DNA of 64,000 nt from Noviherbaspirillum autotrophicum (GCF_000818395.1 NZ_JWJG01000028.1:2131397-2195396); one strand, 5' to 3'; numbered from the stretch's first letter, positions 8,937 through 19,789 are shown. The notes: a model not told the origin generated them from the letters alone. Made by a program: numbers and translations.

Positions 8937-9974
8937 GTGCCGTTCATCGTGAGACAGCGCCCTACCATCGCGATCACCTGCGGCGAGCCTGCGGGCATCG
9001 GTCCGGAGATTTCCCTGCGCGCGGCCTGGGAGTTGCGCGCCGAAGTCAACAGCGTGCTGATCGGCGATGCCGCGCTGCTGTCGCTGATCGCGCGCGAGAT
9101 CGATCCGGCCATCCGCCTGCTCGCCTTGTCGACACAAGCGCTGCGCAACAGCGGCTTGCCGACGCTGCCGCGCGACCAGATCGCCGTGATCGATTGCCCG
9201 CTGGCCGAGCCGGCCGTGCCCGGCAAGCTCGACAAGCGCAACGGCAAGGCAGTACTGCAGACGCTCGACGTGGCGATCAAGGCGACGTTGCACAATCAGT
9301 TCGACGCCATCGTCACTGCGCCGCTGCAAAAAAGCACGATCAATGACGCGGGCGTGGCCTTTACCGGCCACACCGAGTACTTCGCCGAGAAAACCGGCAC
9401 ATCGCAGGTGGTGATGATGCTGGCCGGTGGCATGCCGCTGCTGCGCTTGGCGCTGGCGACGACGCATCTGCCGCTGAAAGACGTGCCGGCGGCGATCACT
9501 TTCGACAGCCTGGCGCGCACGCTCGATATCGTGCATCAGGATTTGATGAGCAAGTTCGGCATCGCCAAGCCCCGCATTCTGGTCACCGGCCTCAATCCGC
9601 ACGCCGGTGAAGGCGGCTATCTCGGGCGCGAAGAAATTGATGTGATTGCGCCGGTACTGCAGGCGGCGCAGGCGAAGGGGATTGCCGCCAGCGGCCCGTA
9701 TCCGGCCGATACGCTGTTCCAGCCAAAGTATCTGGAGCAGGCCGATTGCGTGCTGGCGATGTACCACGACCAGGGCTTGCCGGTCCTGAAGCACGCAAGC
9801 TTTGGCCGCGGCGTCAACATCACGCTCGGGCTGCCCCTCATCCGCACCTCGGTCGACCACGGCACGGCGCTCGACCTGGCCGCCGCCGGCCTGGGCCATG
9901 CGGATCACGGCAGCATGATTGAAGCGATCAAGGTTGCGGCCCAGATGGCCGCAGCGTCTTCCCAGGGGCGCTGA
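8937..9974 (+). CDS. pdxA: 4-hydroxythreonine-4-phosphate dehydrogenase
   Basis: This 345-residue PdxA oxidises 4-phosphohydroxy-L-threonine in pyridoxal 5'-phosphate synthesis. Family motifs include [12 protein letters not shown] near the N-terminus, [22 protein letters not shown] and the C-terminal [12 protein letters not shown], which contribute the divalent-metal histidines. The start is GTG at 8937, immediately after the surA stop. A second GTG at 8949 is an alternative, and no ATG is available. Translational coupling with surA is likely. Confidence 0.93.
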   Translation: MPFIVRQRPTIAITCGEPAGIGPEISLRAAWELRAEVNSVLIGDAALLSLIAREIDPAIRLLALSTQALRNSGLPTLPRDQIAVIDCPLAEPAVPGKLDKRNGKAVLQTLDVAIKATLHNQFDAIVTAPLQKSTINDAGVAFTGHTEYFAEKTGTSQVVMMLAGGMPLLRLALATTHLPLKDVPAAITFDSLARTLDIVHQDLMSKFGIAKPRILVTGLNPHAGEGGYLGREEIDVIAPVLQAAQAKGIAASGPYPADTLFQPKYLEQADCVLAMYHDQGLPVLKHASFGRGVNITLGLPLIRTSVDHGTALDLAAAGLGHADHGSMIEAIKVAAQMAAASSQGR

Positions 9975-9995
9975 GTCCGGCGCGAACAATATTCA

Positions 9996-10766
9996 ATGAA
10001 ACATATTCCACGCAAGCGCTTCGGCCAGAACTTCCTGACCGACCAAGGGGTTTTGTACGACATCATCCGTGCCATCGATCCACAACCCGACGACACGATG
10101 GTCGAGATTGGGCCGGGTCTGGCAGCGATGACGCGACTTTTGCTGGAGTCGCTGTCACGGCTGCACGTCGTTGAGCTCGACCGCGACTTGGTCGCGCGCC
10201 TGCAACGGAATTTCGACCCGGACAAGCTTGTCATTCATGCCGGCGATGCGCTCCAATTCGATTTCGCATCGATTCCCCGGGCGGAAGGCAAAAAGCTGCG
10301 CGTGGTCGGCAACCTGCCGTATAACATCTCCAGCCCGCTCTTGTTCCATCTTGCGCAGATCGCGCCCCAAGTGCAGGACCAGCATTTCATGCTGCAAAAG
10401 GAGGTGGTCGAGCGCATGGTCGCCGAGCCGGGCAGCAAGGCGTACGGCCGCTTGTCGGTCATGCTGCAGTGGCGCTATCACATGGAACTGTTGTTTGTGG
10501 TGCCGCCCACCGCGTTCGACCCGCCGCCGCAGGTCGATTCCGCCATCGTGCGCATGATTCCGCTGGCGCAGCCGCTGGCATGCGATGTGGGCAAGCTGGA
10601 ACAGGTGGTGACGAAGGCGTTTTCGCAGCGGCGCAAGGTGCTGCGCAATTGCGTGGCCGGCATGTTCAGCGAAAACGAACTGATCGATGCCGGCATCAAT
10701 CCCCAGGCACGGCCAGAGGAAGTGCCGATGGAGCAATTCGTCGGGCTCGCGAATCGGTTACCATAA
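9996..10766 (+). CDS. rsmA: 16S rRNA (adenine1518/1519-N6) dimethyltransferase
   Basis: This 256-residue KsgA/RsmA protein begins [16 protein letters not shown]-binding motif I is [11 protein letters not shown] and the catalytic motif IV is NLPYNIS. It dimethylates two adjacent adenines in helix 45 of 16S rRNA as a late checkpoint of 30S assembly. It follows pdxA by 21 bp and closes the lptD-surA-pdxA-rsmA order seen across many Proteobacteria. Confidence 0.95.
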   Translation: MKHIPRKRFGQNFLTDQGVLYDIIRAIDPQPDDTMVEIGPGLAAMTRLLLESLSRLHVVELDRDLVARLQRNFDPDKLVIHAGDALQFDFASIPRAEGKKLRVVGNLPYNISSPLLFHLAQIAPQVQDQHFMLQKEVVERMVAEPGSKAYGRLSVMLQWRYHMELLFVVPPTAFDPPPQVDSAIVRMIPLAQPLACDVGKLEQVVTKAFSQRRKVLRNCVAGMFSENELIDAGINPQARPEEVPMEQFVGLANRLP

Positions 10767-10875
10767 GCGCTGGCTGCATGGCGAAAGTGTCAATGCAGCG
10801 CCACATCCCTTGATTTTTATTACTGTTCGGACACTCTGATGCTAGAATCCGCGCTCCGACACACATGGAGAAAGC

Positions 10876-11151
10876 ATGAACAAAACTGAACTGATCGACG
10901 CTATTGCAGCCGATTGCGACGTATCCAAGGCCGTCGCCCAACGCGCTCTCGAATCGTTCGTCAACAACGTGGTGAAAGCGGTTGCCGACGGCGACACCGT
11001 GCAACTGGTTGGCTTCGGTACGTTTGCAGCAGGCAAGCGCGCAGAGCGCACCGGCCGCAATCCGCGTACCGGCGAAGAGATCAAGATTGCAGCCGCCAAC
11101 ACGGTGAAATTCTCTGCAGGCAAGGCATTCAAGGACGCAGTGAACAAGTAA
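10876..11151 (+). CDS. hupB: DNA-binding protein HU
   Basis: The 91-residue histone-like protein begins [11 protein letters not shown] and contains the DNA-binding arm segment [11 protein letters not shown], with a [13 protein letters not shown] turn before it. HU binds and bends DNA non-specifically and compacts the nucleoid. An AGAAAG ribosome site precedes the ATG. The gene stands alone between rsmA and the convergent gloA. Alpha and beta types cannot be told apart with certainty here; hupB is the usual name for the single copy near this position in betaproteobacteria. Confidence 0.88.
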   Translation: MNKTELIDAIAADCDVSKAVAQRALESFVNNVVKAVADGDTVQLVGFGTFAAGKRAERTGRNPRTGEEIKIAAANTVKFSAGKAFKDAVNK

Positions 11152-11254
11152 GTTATTGCATTACCCGCATTCCGGCGACGGCGCTCCATCGAGCCCGTCG
11201 CTCCCGCCTAGCGCTGCCTGCCCTTGCAGAGGGCGTTTCCGCCAGCCTGCCCCG

Positions 11255-11641
11255 TTATTCTTTTCGTTCGATTAACTCGATTTTGTAGCCATCCGGATCC
11301 TGCACGAAGGCGATCACGGTGCTGCCGCCTTTTACCGGACCAGCCTCGCGCGTCACCGAGCCGCCTTGCGCCTTGACGTTTTCGCAGGTCGTATATGCAT
11401 CGTCCACTGCAATGGCGATATGGCCGTAGGCAGTGCCGAGTTCATACTGGTCGACGCCGTAGTTATAGGTCAGTTCCAGTTCAGCATGCTCGGGATTGGT
11501 GCCGTAGCCGACGAAGGCCAGCGTGTATTTTTGTTCCGGGCGGTCGGTGGTGCGCAGCAGTTTCATGCCGAGCACCTTGGTGTAAAAGTCGATCGATCGC
11601 TGCAGGTCGCCGACCCGCAGCATGGTGTGCAGTATGCGCAT
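11255..11641 (-). CDS. gloA: Lactoylglutathione lyase (glyoxalase I)
   Basis: This 128-residue single-domain enzyme starts [13 protein letters not shown] and has the vicinal-oxygen-chelate fold ligands: His5 (ILHTM), Glu in ELELTYN, His in [10 protein letters not shown] and Glu in YKIELIERK. It turns the methylglyoxal-glutathione hemithioacetal into S-lactoylglutathione. Length and motif spacing match the Ni-type bacterial enzymes. It is convergent with the HU gene and begins 30 bp past the stop of the metallopeptidase gene, so it is probably last in that transcript. Confidence 0.93.
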   Translation of the reverse strand: MRILHTMLRVGDLQRSIDFYTKVLGMKLLRTTDRPEQKYTLAFVGYGTNPEHAELELTYNYGVDQYELGTAYGHIAIAVDDAYTTCENVKAQGGSVTREAGPVKGGSTVIAFVQDPDGYKIELIERKE

Positions 11642-11670
11642 GCTGGTTTCCTTTCATGAACGCCGGTCGC

Positions 11671-12588
11671 TCAAAATTCCGGCAGGGTGTCCGGGCCGCT
11701 GGCGCGCAATACGCGCCTGGCTGCCTCGAACTCGGGAAATATGGATTGTACGGTAGCCCAGAAGCGCGGGCTGTGATTCATCTCGCGCAGATGTGACAGT
11801 TCGTGCGCGATCACGTAGTCGATCATTGGCAGCGCGAAATGGATCAGCCGCCAGTTGAGCCGGATCCTTCCATCCGCGGTGCAGGAACCCCATTGCGTGG
11901 TTGCTGATGACAGGGCGAACGCGCGGTAGGTGACGCCGAGCCTGGCCGCATAGACGGGCAAGCGTTCGGCGAAGACGCGCCGTGCCTCCTGCTGCAGCCA
12001 GCCCTGCACACGGTCCTTGAGCTGCTGCTCGCTTGCGTCCGGCGGCAGGCTGACAATCAGCTCGCGCAAGGCGTCACTGTAGGCGACGCCAGCGGCTTGC
12101 GCAGCAAGGATGCGCAAGGTGATCTGCTCGCCGAAATAGGGCAGGGTCGCGCCGTCGCGCCATTGCATGTGCGGCTGCAGTCGGCGCGCAGAGCGCTCGC
12201 GCCGTTCGCTGAGCTTGGCAAATATCCAGCGCCGCTTTTCGTGAATGGCGCTTTCGATTTCCGCCAGCGGCACCCAGCGCGGCGCAGTGATGCGCAAGCC
12301 GTCCTCGTCGATGAGAAAGCCGATCGAGCGGCGCTTGGAGCGCAGCAGGCGGTATTCGAGCACATGCTCGCCCACGCGGATATGCCGTTTCGCGCGCGAC
12401 GGCGCCTGGGAGGAGGGCGTGCCGGGCGCTAGCTGCAGTTCCGGCGGGGCCGGCTGGAAAATCGGCTGTGGTGACGGCGACGCAGCCGGCTGGTCGCCGG
12501 CTGCTTTCGGCTGCGCGTCGGGCGAAAAGAAATCGAGCTGCAGCGTGAGCTGCTGCGGATCAGGCGGAGTCTGGCGACGCAGCTTCAA
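11671..12588 (-). CDS. YgjP-like zinc metallopeptidase (DUF45/SprT type)
   Basis: The 305-residue protein has a low-complexity Pro/Gln/Ala-rich first 80 residues. The YgjP domain follows, with the zinc motif HELSHLREMNHSPRFW near residues 265-280 and the upstream signature TQWGSCTADGRIRLNWRL. The family resembles wss/SprT-like proteases; the cellular substrate is unknown. Its start overlaps the end of plsC by 29 bp, implying co-transcription with plsC. Confidence 0.8.
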   Translation of the reverse strand: MKLRRQTPPDPQQLTLQLDFFSPDAQPKAAGDQPAASPSPQPIFQPAPPELQLAPGTPSSQAPSRAKRHIRVGEHVLEYRLLRSKRRSIGFLIDEDGLRITAPRWVPLAEIESAIHEKRRWIFAKLSERRERSARRLQPHMQWRDGATLPYFGEQITLRILAAQAAGVAYSDALRELIVSLPPDASEQQLKDRVQGWLQQEARRVFAERLPVYAARLGVTYRAFALSSATTQWGSCTADGRIRLNWRLIHFALPMIDYVIAHELSHLREMNHSPRFWATVQSIFPEFEAARRVLRASGPDTLPEF

Positions 12589-13345
12589 GTGTGTTGGGAA
12601 TCGAGCTTTTGGAGTAAATGCCGGGCGAGGAAATAACGCGCATTTCCGATTCTATCCACTTTTCCACTTCCTGGATCAACGCCTGCTGCGTCTTTCCTTC
12701 CGGTGAAATCGGCTTGCCGATCGAGACCGTGATCAGGCCCGGCTTCTTGATGAAGGAGTTCTTCGGCCAGCACTCGCCGGCGTTCATCGCAATCGGCACC
12801 ACCACGGTGTTGGTCTCGATCGCCAGGCGCGCGCCGCCGGCCTTGTATTTTCCCTTTTTGCCGACGTACGAGCGGGTACCTTCCGGGAACATGATGATCC
12901 ATTGACCGCCCGCCAGCCGCTTTCTGCCGTGCGCGACCACCTGCGCAAAAGCGTCGCGGGTCTTGCTGCGGTCGATCGGAATCATGCGCATCAGCGCGAT
13001 GGCCCAACCGAAAAATGGAATGTACAGCAGTTCTTTCTTGAAGACGTAGACCAGCGGGCGCGGCATCGCATACAGGAAGAAGATCGTTTCCCAGGCCGAC
13101 TGATGTTTCGACAGCAGGATGGCCGGCGCGTCAGGCAGGTTTTCATAACCCTTGAACTGATAGCGCATGCCGCACACGACTTTTCCGGCCCAGATCACGA
13201 ACCTGTTCCAGAAGCTGGTCAGGAAATAGCGCTGGTTATAGGGCAGCGGCGCGAACAGAAAGCATATCGGCGCCCAGATGATGGTGGCGACCACCATCAG
13301 CAGCACGAATACGAGCGAACGCAGGAACAAGACAAAACGTGACAT
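12560..13345 (-). CDS. plsC: 1-acyl-sn-glycerol-3-phosphate acyltransferase
   Basis: This 261-residue membrane acyltransferase starts MSRFVLFLRSLVFVLLMVV, with one or two membrane segments in the first 50 residues. Catalytic block I is LSKHQSAWET, an HX4E form of the usual HX4D that is common in this branch. Block III is MFPEGTRS. It makes phosphatidic acid from lysophosphatidic acid. The frame stays open upstream to 13867, but that part lies antiparallel within gmhB's own coding and has no matching domain, so the ATG at 13345 is used. Confidence 0.9.
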   Translation of the reverse strand: MSRFVLFLRSLVFVLLMVVATIIWAPICFLFAPLPYNQRYFLTSFWNRFVIWAGKVVCGMRYQFKGYENLPDAPAILLSKHQSAWETIFFLYAMPRPLVYVFKKELLYIPFFGWAIALMRMIPIDRSKTRDAFAQVVAHGRKRLAGGQWIIMFPEGTRSYVGKKGKYKAGGARLAIETNTVVVPIAMNAGECWPKNSFIKKPGLITVSIGKPISPEGKTQQALIQEVEKWIESEMRVISSPGIYSKSSIPNTLEAASPDSA

Positions 13346-13380
13346 TGGGTCTCCAGAGGTTGGGCGAGTGTGGGTGCGGC

Positions 13381-13941
13381 TTATGCCGCAGCAGCCACTT
13401 CGGCATTCGTTTTTAGCAGATGGTCGACGACCGCGGCGAGGTCGGCATGCACGGTAGTCCCGGGCGGCAGGCCGCCCTTGGCGAGCGTCTTTTCGCCCTT
13501 GCCGGTCCGTACCAGGTAAGGCGTGCAGCCGACGATGAAGCCTGCCTGCAGGTCGCGCAGTGAATCGCCCACGGTCGGCACGCCTTTCAGGCTGACGTCG
13601 AAGCGCTTGGCGATTTCCAGAAGCAGCCCCGGCTTGGGCTTGCGGCAGTCGCAGTTGTCGTCGGCGGCATGCGGACAAAAGAAGATCGCGCCGATATCGG
13701 CACCGACCTGTCTTGCCGCCTGATGCAGCTTCTGGTGAATGGCGTTCAGGGTGACGATGTTGAACAGCCCGCGCGCAACGCCGGACTGGTTGGTCGCCAC
13801 CACCACGCGATAGCCCGCCTGGTTCAGGCGCGCGATCGCTTCCAGCGATCCCGGGATCGGAACCCACTCGTCCGGCGACTTGATGAAGTTGTCGGAATCG
13901 TGGTTGATGACGCCGTCGCGATCGAGAATGATCAGCTTCAT
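13381..13941 (-). CDS. gmhB: D-glycero-beta-D-manno-heptose 1,7-bisphosphate 7-phosphatase
   Basis: This 186-residue HAD phosphatase has the nucleophile motif LDRDGVIN at the N-terminus, motif II VVVATNQSGVARG, and a zinc-binding insert CPHAADDNCDCRKPKPG that marks the GmhB family. The final aspartate motif is VGDSLRDL. It acts in ADP-heptose synthesis for the LPS core. The neighbours glyS upstream and plsC downstream form the usual betaproteobacterial order. Confidence 0.92.
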   Translation of the reverse strand: MKLIILDRDGVINHDSDNFIKSPDEWVPIPGSLEAIARLNQAGYRVVVATNQSGVARGLFNIVTLNAIHQKLHQAARQVGADIGAIFFCPHAADDNCDCRKPKPGLLLEIAKRFDVSLKGVPTVGDSLRDLQAGFIVGCTPYLVRTGKGEKTLAKGGLPPGTTVHADLAAVVDHLLKTNAEVAAAA

Positions 13942-13972
13942 GCTCAGCCCTGTTTCGTGCTCAGTTTCGTAT

Positions 13973-16057
13973 TTACGTAGCCAGTTTCGAGATATCGGCT
14001 ACCTGGTTCATCATGCCGTGCAGATCGGACAGCAGCGCGACGCGGTTGTTGCGCAGTTCCAGGTCCTCGGCCATCACCATCACGTCGTTGAAGAAGGCGT
14101 CGACGTCGTTGCGCAGATGCGCGAGCGACTTGAGCGTGCCGGTGTAGTCGCCCTTGGCAAAGGCGGCGTCGACCTGCGGCCTTAACTGCACCATCGCGGC
14201 GTACAGGCGTTCTTCCGCGACTTCCTTCAGCAATGCCGGCTGCACCGCGGCACGCGCGCCTTCGCTCTTCTTGAGGATGTTAGTGATGCGCTTGTTGGCA
14301 GCTGCCAGCGATTCGGCTTCCGGCAATGCGGCGAATGCGTGCACGGCATCGAGGCGTTCGATGATGTTGTCGAGGCGTTCAGGGTTCTGAGCGACGACCG
14401 CTTCGATTTCGTTCGGCGTGTAGCCGCGCTCGCGCAGCAGGCCGCGCAAGCGGTCGAGCATGAAGGCAGTGACTTCTGCGGTCGCTTCCTTGAAATTGGC
14501 GTTGCCGGCGAATAGCTGCGCCGCATCCTGCAGCAAGCCGTTCAGGGGCAGCGGCAGGCGTTTTTCCACCAGCATGCGCAGTACGCCCAGCGCGTGGCGA
14601 CGCAGCGCGAACGGGTCCTTGTCGCCGGTCGGCTGCAAGCCGATGCCCCAGATACCGACCAGTGTTTCCAGCTTGTCGGCCAGTGCCACCACGGTGCCGG
14701 TGGCGGTCGACGGCAGCGCATCGCCGGCGAAGCGCGGCTGATAGTGTTCTGATGCGGCCAGTGCGACTTCTTCCTGCTCGCCGTCGTGACGGGCGTAATA
14801 GGTGCCCATGATGCCCTGCAGCTCGGGAAACTCGCCGACCATGTCGGTCAGCAGGTCGGCTTTCGCCAGCAGCGCGCCGCGTTCGGCCTGCGCGACGTCG
14901 GTATTCAAGGCCGCGGCGACTTTGCACGCCAGGGTTTTCACGCGCTCGGTGCGCTGTGCCTGTGTACCCAGCTTGTTGTGGTACACCACGTTGGCCAGGC
15001 CGGGCAGGCGGTCCGCCAGTTTCTTTTTCTTGTCCTGCTCAAAGAAGAATTTCGCATCGGACAGACGCGGGCGCACCACGCGCTCGTTGCCGCCGATGAT
15101 GTGCTGCGGGTCGGCCGTTTCCAGGTTCGACACGATCAGGAAGCGCGAACGCAGGCGGTTGCCGGCATCGGTCAGCGCGAAGTATTTCTGGTTGGTCTGC
15201 ATCGTGAGGATCAGGCATTCCTGCGGCACCGCCAGGAAGGATTCCTCGAAATTGCATTCATAGACGACGGGCCATTCGACCAGCGCGCTGACTTCGTCAA
15301 GCAGCGACTCCGGCATCAATACCTTGTCGCGGCCTGCCTTGTCGATCAAGGCGGCACGGATTCGTTCCTTGCGATCGGCGACCGACGCGATGACCTTGCC
15401 GTGCACTTCCAGCGTCTCTGCGTAGGCATCGGCATGCGAGACGGATAGTTCGCCTTGCGACAGGAAGCGGTGGCCCAATGTGGCGCGTCCTGCGGACAGG
15501 CCGAGGATGGCGACCGGCACGACTTCGCCGCCGTGCAGTGCGATCAGCTTGTGCGCCGGGCGCACGAATTGTACGGTAGTGCCGTCCGGGCGCTGGTAGC
15601 TCATCAGTTTCGGAATCGGCAGCTTGGGCAGCGTTTCTTCCAGTGCTGCCTGCAGGCCGTTGTGCAGCGTCGAACCAGGCGCGGTGTAGGTATAGAAAAA
15701 GCTTTCTGCCTTGCCGTCGGAGGCGCGCTCCAGGTCGCTGAGCTTCAGGTCGGGAAAGCCGAGCGCGGCCAGCTTCTTTGCCAGCGGCGCAGCCGGATTT
15801 CCTTCCTTGTCGAGCGCCACCGCGACCGGCAGCACTTTTTCACGAATCGATTTATCCGGAGAGGTTGCACTTACCTTGCTGATCGACACCGCCAGCCGGC
15901 GCGGCGTTGCATAGGCAGTGACGACGGAGTCGGCTTCGACGAAGTCGCGCGACTTCAAGCCATTGAAAATACCGGCGGCAAACGAGTCGCCCAGCTTGGC
16001 GAGCGCTTTCGGCGGGAGTTCTTCGGTAAGCAGTTCGACTAACAGTGTTTGGTTCAT
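13973..16057 (-). CDS. glyS: Glycyl-tRNA synthetase, beta subunit
   Basis: The 694-residue length and the start [18 protein letters not shown] are typical of GlyS of the bacterial alpha2beta2 enzyme. The C-terminal part carries the HD-like/anticodon-binding region (around [22 protein letters not shown]). GlyS provides tRNA recognition and GlyQ the catalytic site. It follows glyQ by 86 bp on the same strand. Confidence 0.96.
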   Translation of the reverse strand: MNQTLLVELLTEELPPKALAKLGDSFAAGIFNGLKSRDFVEADSVVTAYATPRRLAVSISKVSATSPDKSIREKVLPVAVALDKEGNPAAPLAKKLAALGFPDLKLSDLERASDGKAESFFYTYTAPGSTLHNGLQAALEETLPKLPIPKLMSYQRPDGTTVQFVRPAHKLIALHGGEVVPVAILGLSAGRATLGHRFLSQGELSVSHADAYAETLEVHGKVIASVADRKERIRAALIDKAGRDKVLMPESLLDEVSALVEWPVVYECNFEESFLAVPQECLILTMQTNQKYFALTDAGNRLRSRFLIVSNLETADPQHIIGGNERVVRPRLSDAKFFFEQDKKKKLADRLPGLANVVYHNKLGTQAQRTERVKTLACKVAAALNTDVAQAERGALLAKADLLTDMVGEFPELQGIMGTYYARHDGEQEEVALAASEHYQPRFAGDALPSTATGTVVALADKLETLVGIWGIGLQPTGDKDPFALRRHALGVLRMLVEKRLPLPLNGLLQDAAQLFAGNANFKEATAEVTAFMLDRLRGLLRERGYTPNEIEAVVAQNPERLDNIIERLDAVHAFAALPEAESLAAANKRITNILKKSEGARAAVQPALLKEVAEERLYAAMVQLRPQVDAAFAKGDYTGTLKSLAHLRNDVDAFFNDVMVMAEDLELRNNRVALLSDLHGMMNQVADISKLAT

Positions 16058-16143
16058 GTTTTTCGCAGTGATTCCGGCATAAGCCGTAATCCAGTGGCTT
16101 TATGGTTTTTTAAGGACGCCCCACCTTGATTCGGGACGACGGC

Positions 16144-17055
16144 TCAGGCGGCTTTGCGCGCGTCGCCGCACATCGGGAAGCCCAGCTTTTCACGCGACTC
16201 GTAATAGGCATGCGCCACGGCGCGCGACAGGTTGCGGATGCGGCCAATGTAGGCAGCGCGTTCAGTCACCGAAATCGCGCCGCGCGCATCGAGCATGTTG
16301 AAGGTGTGCGCCGCCTTCAGGATCATTTCATAGGCGGGCAGCGCCAGCGGCACTTCCATCAGGCGCTTGGCTTCCGCTTCGTAACTGGAGAACAGCGAGA
16401 ACAGGAATTCGGTATTCGAATGCTCGAAGTTGAAGGTCGACTGTTCGACTTCATTCTGGTGGAACACGTCGCCGTAGGTCAGGCGCTTGGTGACGCCATG
16501 CTCTTCCCACTCGGTCCACACCAGGTCGTAGACGTTTTCCACGCCTTGCAGGTACATCGCCAGACGCTCGATGCCGTAAGTGATTTCGCCCAGCACCGGC
16601 TTGCAGTCGAGGCCGCCAACTTGCTGGAAATAAGTGAATTGCGTGACTTCCATGCCGTTGAGCCACACTTCCCAGCCGAGGCCCCAGGCGCCCAGGGTCG
16701 GGTTTTCCCAGTCGTCCTCGACGAAGCGCACATCGTTCTGCTTCAAATTCAAGCCCAAAGCTTCCAGCGAGCCGAGATACAGGTCGAGAATGTTTTCTGG
16801 TGCCGGCTTCAATACCACCTGGTATTGGTAGTAGTGCTGCATGCGATTCGGATTCTCTCCGTAACGCCCATCTTTCGGGCGACGCGACGGCTGCACATAG
16901 GCGGCGCGCCACGGCTCCGGTCCGATGGCGCGCAGAAAGGTCGCGGTATGCGAAGTGCCCGCGCCGACTTCCATGTCGTACGGCTGCAGCAGGGCGCATC
17001 CTTGCGCATCCCAATACTCTTGCAGCTTGAGAATGACTTGTTGAAATGTGAGCAT
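16144..17055 (-). CDS. glyQ: Glycyl-tRNA synthetase, alpha subunit
   Basis: This 303-residue class II synthetase subunit starts [15 protein letters not shown]. It has the conserved [28 protein letters not shown] and [12 protein letters not shown] segments that build the ATP and glycine site. It forms a heterotetramer with GlyS, encoded immediately downstream. The stop lies 86 bp before the glyS ATG. Confidence 0.96.
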   Translation of the reverse strand: MLTFQQVILKLQEYWDAQGCALLQPYDMEVGAGTSHTATFLRAIGPEPWRAAYVQPSRRPKDGRYGENPNRMQHYYQYQVVLKPAPENILDLYLGSLEALGLNLKQNDVRFVEDDWENPTLGAWGLGWEVWLNGMEVTQFTYFQQVGGLDCKPVLGEITYGIERLAMYLQGVENVYDLVWTEWEEHGVTKRLTYGDVFHQNEVEQSTFNFEHSNTEFLFSLFSSYEAEAKRLMEVPLALPAYEMILKAAHTFNMLDARGAISVTERAAYIGRIRNLSRAVAHAYYESREKLGFPMCGDARKAA

Positions 17056-17140
17056 CGTTTGGTTGCCTTTCCGTCCGGCGAAATATTATTTTTTTGCCTG
17101 GGCGAAAGTTAATGGGGGAAATTCGCCAAAACCCTAGATT

Positions 17141-18721
17141 TTAGCGGTTTTTGTGGGGGCTATGCGGATTGTTACGACGAGTCCGGTGCATGACCCAGGC
17201 GGTCAACAGGAGGGCAATACACAACGCCACGGTCACGGTGTTGCCGTAAAGGCAGTATGGCGTCAAGCCTTCATACCCCTGGACGTCGGTGCTCAAGACG
17301 CCCCGTTCGAATGGCTGCAGTTGTGCGACGATGTGTCCCCGGGCATCGATGACGGCGGTTGCCCCGGTATTGGTGGCGCGCAGCATCGGACGACCAGTCT
17401 CGATCGCACGCATTTGTGAGATCTGCAAATGCTGAGGTAATGCAATGGAATCGCCAAACCAGGCGATATTGGAGAGATTCAGCAGGATCGTTGCCTGAGG
17501 GATTTTTTTTGCTTGACCTGCCCGCAGTTGGGCCGCGATTTCTTCTCCAAACAAGTCTTCATAGCAAATATTTGGCAGTACATGTTGGTCGCGCACCGAA
17601 AACGGTGCCTGCAGCAAGGCGCCGCGCGTGAAATCGCCCAAGGGAATATGCATCATGTCGACGAACCAGCGCGCCCCCAGTGGGATGAATTCGCCGAACG
17701 GCACCAGATGGTGCTTGTCGTATCGGTAGGGAGCGGCCATGGCGGATGGCGACAAGCCGATCATGCTGTTAGCGTACTGCATGGGGCCGTCCATCACGGG
17801 AATGCCGAGCGCGACATGGCTCGCCGATTTGCGTGCAAATTCTTTCAGCTTTTCCAGATAATCCGGCGGCAGTTGGCTCGACAGCAGCGGAATCGCGGTT
17901 TCCGGAGTGGCGATCAAGTCTGCCCGCTGCGCGCTGATCATGTCGTAATACAAGGACAGCGTCGCTTCGATGTGCTCGGGAGCGAACTTCATTTCTTGCG
18001 GAACGTTACCTTGAAGCAGGCGCACTGAAATTGGCTGGCCATGCGGCGTTGTCCAGGAAATGGTTTTCAAGCCGACTCCGACCGCGCAAAGCCCCGCTGC
18101 CAGCAGCACGGGCAGTCTTTTTGCCGGCAGTAATGCCAGGCAGCCAGCCATGATGCCCGCCACCAGTGCCAGTCCGTACACGCCGATGACAGGGGCAAAG
18201 CCTGACAGCGGCCCGACGCTGTGGGCGTAACCCGAACTTATCCACGGAAAACCGGTAAATATCCAGCCGCGCGTCCATTCGGCCAAGGCCCACAGCGGTG
18301 GAAAGACCAGCAGCAGCGACGCGCCCGCGCCGAGCGACCAGCGCTGCCGCAGCCATGTCGCGCCGCCCATGGCCATGGCCGCCAGCGCACCCAGCAAGAA
18401 CGCCAGCACAGCGACGGCAAGCGCCGCCATCCATCCGGGCATACCGCCATAGCGATGCATGCTGATGAATAACCAATGCGTGCCAGCCGCCAGCCAGCCG
18501 AAACCGTAAGCCCAGCCGATGAATGCGCCGTGCCGGACGGATGCCTGCGACAGCGCCAGCCGGAACACCAGCGCCAGGCTCAGGATCTGCAGCGGCCACA
18601 GGCCAAAGGGCGCAAAGGCGAAAACATTGAGCGCCCCCGCGCTCAAGGCGGCGAGCATGGACAGGGAGAATGTCGGGAAGGGGAGGGCAGACTTTTTCAC
18701 GCGGATATTTTTTTGAGTCAC
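17141..18721 (-). CDS. lnt: Apolipoprotein N-acyltransferase
   Basis: The 526-residue inner-membrane protein has about six N-terminal transmembrane helices (first 220 residues), a periplasmic nitrilase-fold domain and a final C-terminal helix (VALCIALLLTAWVM). The catalytic triad is visible: Glu in ATPETAIPLL, Lys in the YDKHHLVPFGEF region, and Cys in PNICYEDLFGEE. It adds the third acyl chain to lipoproteins. The first in-frame start is GTG at 18721; a later ATG would truncate the first helix. It is downstream of corC with a 183-bp gap. Confidence 0.93.
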   Translation of the reverse strand: MTQKNIRVKKSALPFPTFSLSMLAALSAGALNVFAFAPFGLWPLQILSLALVFRLALSQASVRHGAFIGWAYGFGWLAAGTHWLFISMHRYGGMPGWMAALAVAVLAFLLGALAAMAMGGATWLRQRWSLGAGASLLLVFPPLWALAEWTRGWIFTGFPWISSGYAHSVGPLSGFAPVIGVYGLALVAGIMAGCLALLPAKRLPVLLAAGLCAVGVGLKTISWTTPHGQPISVRLLQGNVPQEMKFAPEHIEATLSLYYDMISAQRADLIATPETAIPLLSSQLPPDYLEKLKEFARKSASHVALGIPVMDGPMQYANSMIGLSPSAMAAPYRYDKHHLVPFGEFIPLGARWFVDMMHIPLGDFTRGALLQAPFSVRDQHVLPNICYEDLFGEEIAAQLRAGQAKKIPQATILLNLSNIAWFGDSIALPQHLQISQMRAIETGRPMLRATNTGATAVIDARGHIVAQLQPFERGVLSTDVQGYEGLTPYCLYGNTVTVALCIALLLTAWVMHRTRRNNPHSPHKNR

Positions 18722-18811
18722 GGCAGAGTGCCGACCTTGTCACTCCTGCTCCTACAGGGCGGCGCCTGCAGAAAATTCTGCCAGTGCAGGGAACGGATCA
18801 ACGCAGCATCG

Positions 18812-18834
18812 GTTCCCGCCTGCGCGGGAATGAC
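18812..18834. repeat. Short palindromic intergenic repeat
   Basis: The inverted repeat GTTCCCGCC-TGC-GCGGGAA followed by TGACA lies in the lnt-corC intergenic gap. This core is like the dispersed TTCCCGC...GCGGGAATGAC repeats seen in many betaproteobacterial genomes. Only one copy is in this window, so its repeat status is inferred. Confidence 0.35.
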
Positions 18835-18904
18835 AAGGACAAGGCGGCTGTCGTGCCTTATTCAGACGCCGACAGCTGCCGCCTCCATCGCGGTACGCTT
18901 GTTA

Positions 18905-19789
18905 TTAAGAAAATTCTTCCTGTGCCGGCTGTGGCAGTTTTTCCACCAGCAACACGTGCACCTGACGCGCGTCGGCGCGCAATACCTCGAAGCGCACGCC
19001 GGCGATATCGAACACATCGCCTTTGCGCGGCACGCGGCCGAGATGGTTGGCGACGAGCCCGCCGATGGTATCGACATCCTCATCCGAGAAATTGGTGCCC
19101 AGCGTTTCGTTGAGCTGTTCGATCTCGGTCAGGGCCTTGACCCGCCAGCGCAGCCGGCGCATGCCGTCCTTCACGGGCAGGATATTGTCCTCTTCCTCGT
19201 CGAAATCGTATTCATCCTCGATGTCGCCGACGATTTGCTCCAGCACGTCCTCGATCGTGATCAGGCCCGCCACGCCGCCATATTCGTCGACCACGATGGC
19301 CATGTGGTTGCGGTTGGAGCGGAAATCGCGCAGCAGCACGTTGAGCTGCTTCGATTCGGGGATGAACACGGCCGGTCGCAGCATGTCGCGCACGTCGAAC
19401 GATTCTTCCGCGTAGTAACGCAGCAAATCCTTGGCCAGCAAGGTGCCGATCACCTTGTCGCGGTCGCCGTCGATGGCCGGAAAGCGAGAGTGCGCCGTCT
19501 CCAGCACCAGCGGCATCCATTCCTCGATCGGCTTGGTGATATCGATGACGTCCATCTGCGGGCGCGGCACCATGATGTCGCGCGCGGACAGGTCGGACAC
19601 CTGGAATACGCCTTCGATCATCGACAGCGCATCGGCGTCGATCAGGTTGCGCTCATGCGCGTCGTGCAGGATTTCGAGCAGCTCGGCGCGATTCTCGGGT
19701 TCGGGGGAAATCAGGGCGGTCAGGCGTTCAAACAGTGACCGGTGCGGTTTGGTGTCGAGGTATTTAACACCACCAGGGTGATCTTGCAT
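18905..19789 (-). CDS. corC: CBS-domain protein of the HlyC/CorC family
   Basis: This 294-residue cytosolic protein has two CBS domains (about residues 65-190: MVPRPQMDVID ... FPAIDGD, and HMAIVVDEYGGVAGLITIEDVLEQIVGDIEDE). A CorC/HlyC C-terminal domain follows, with the EVLRADARQVHVL ending. It is linked to Mg2+/Co2+ efflux, and YbeX homologues are tied to ribosome metabolism. The ATG at 19789 is chosen over upstream codons because conserved sequence starts with MQDHPGG. It sits in the conserved ybeY-corC-lnt order. Confidence 0.88.
   Translation of the reverse strand: MQDHPGGVKYLDTKPHRSLFERLTALISPEPENRAELLEILHDAHERNLIDADALSMIEGVFQVSDLSARDIMVPRPQMDVIDITKPIEEWMPLVLETAHSRFPAIDGDRDKVIGTLLAKDLLRYYAEESFDVRDMLRPAVFIPESKQLNVLLRDFRSNRNHMAIVVDEYGGVAGLITIEDVLEQIVGDIEDEYDFDEEEDNILPVKDGMRRLRWRVKALTEIEQLNETLGTNFSDEDVDTIGGLVANHLGRVPRKGDVFDIAGVRFEVLRADARQVHVLLVEKLPQPAQEEFS

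Noticed and set aside
8817-9989. 390-codon minus-strand frame opposite pdxA
   Set aside because: It is a shadow of pdxA. No recognisable domain; His/Arg/Gln-rich.
13346-13867. N-terminal extension of the plsC frame
   Set aside because: It overlaps gmhB on the same strand in another frame and looks like a frame-shifted shadow. The PlsC family begins at the ATG at 13345.
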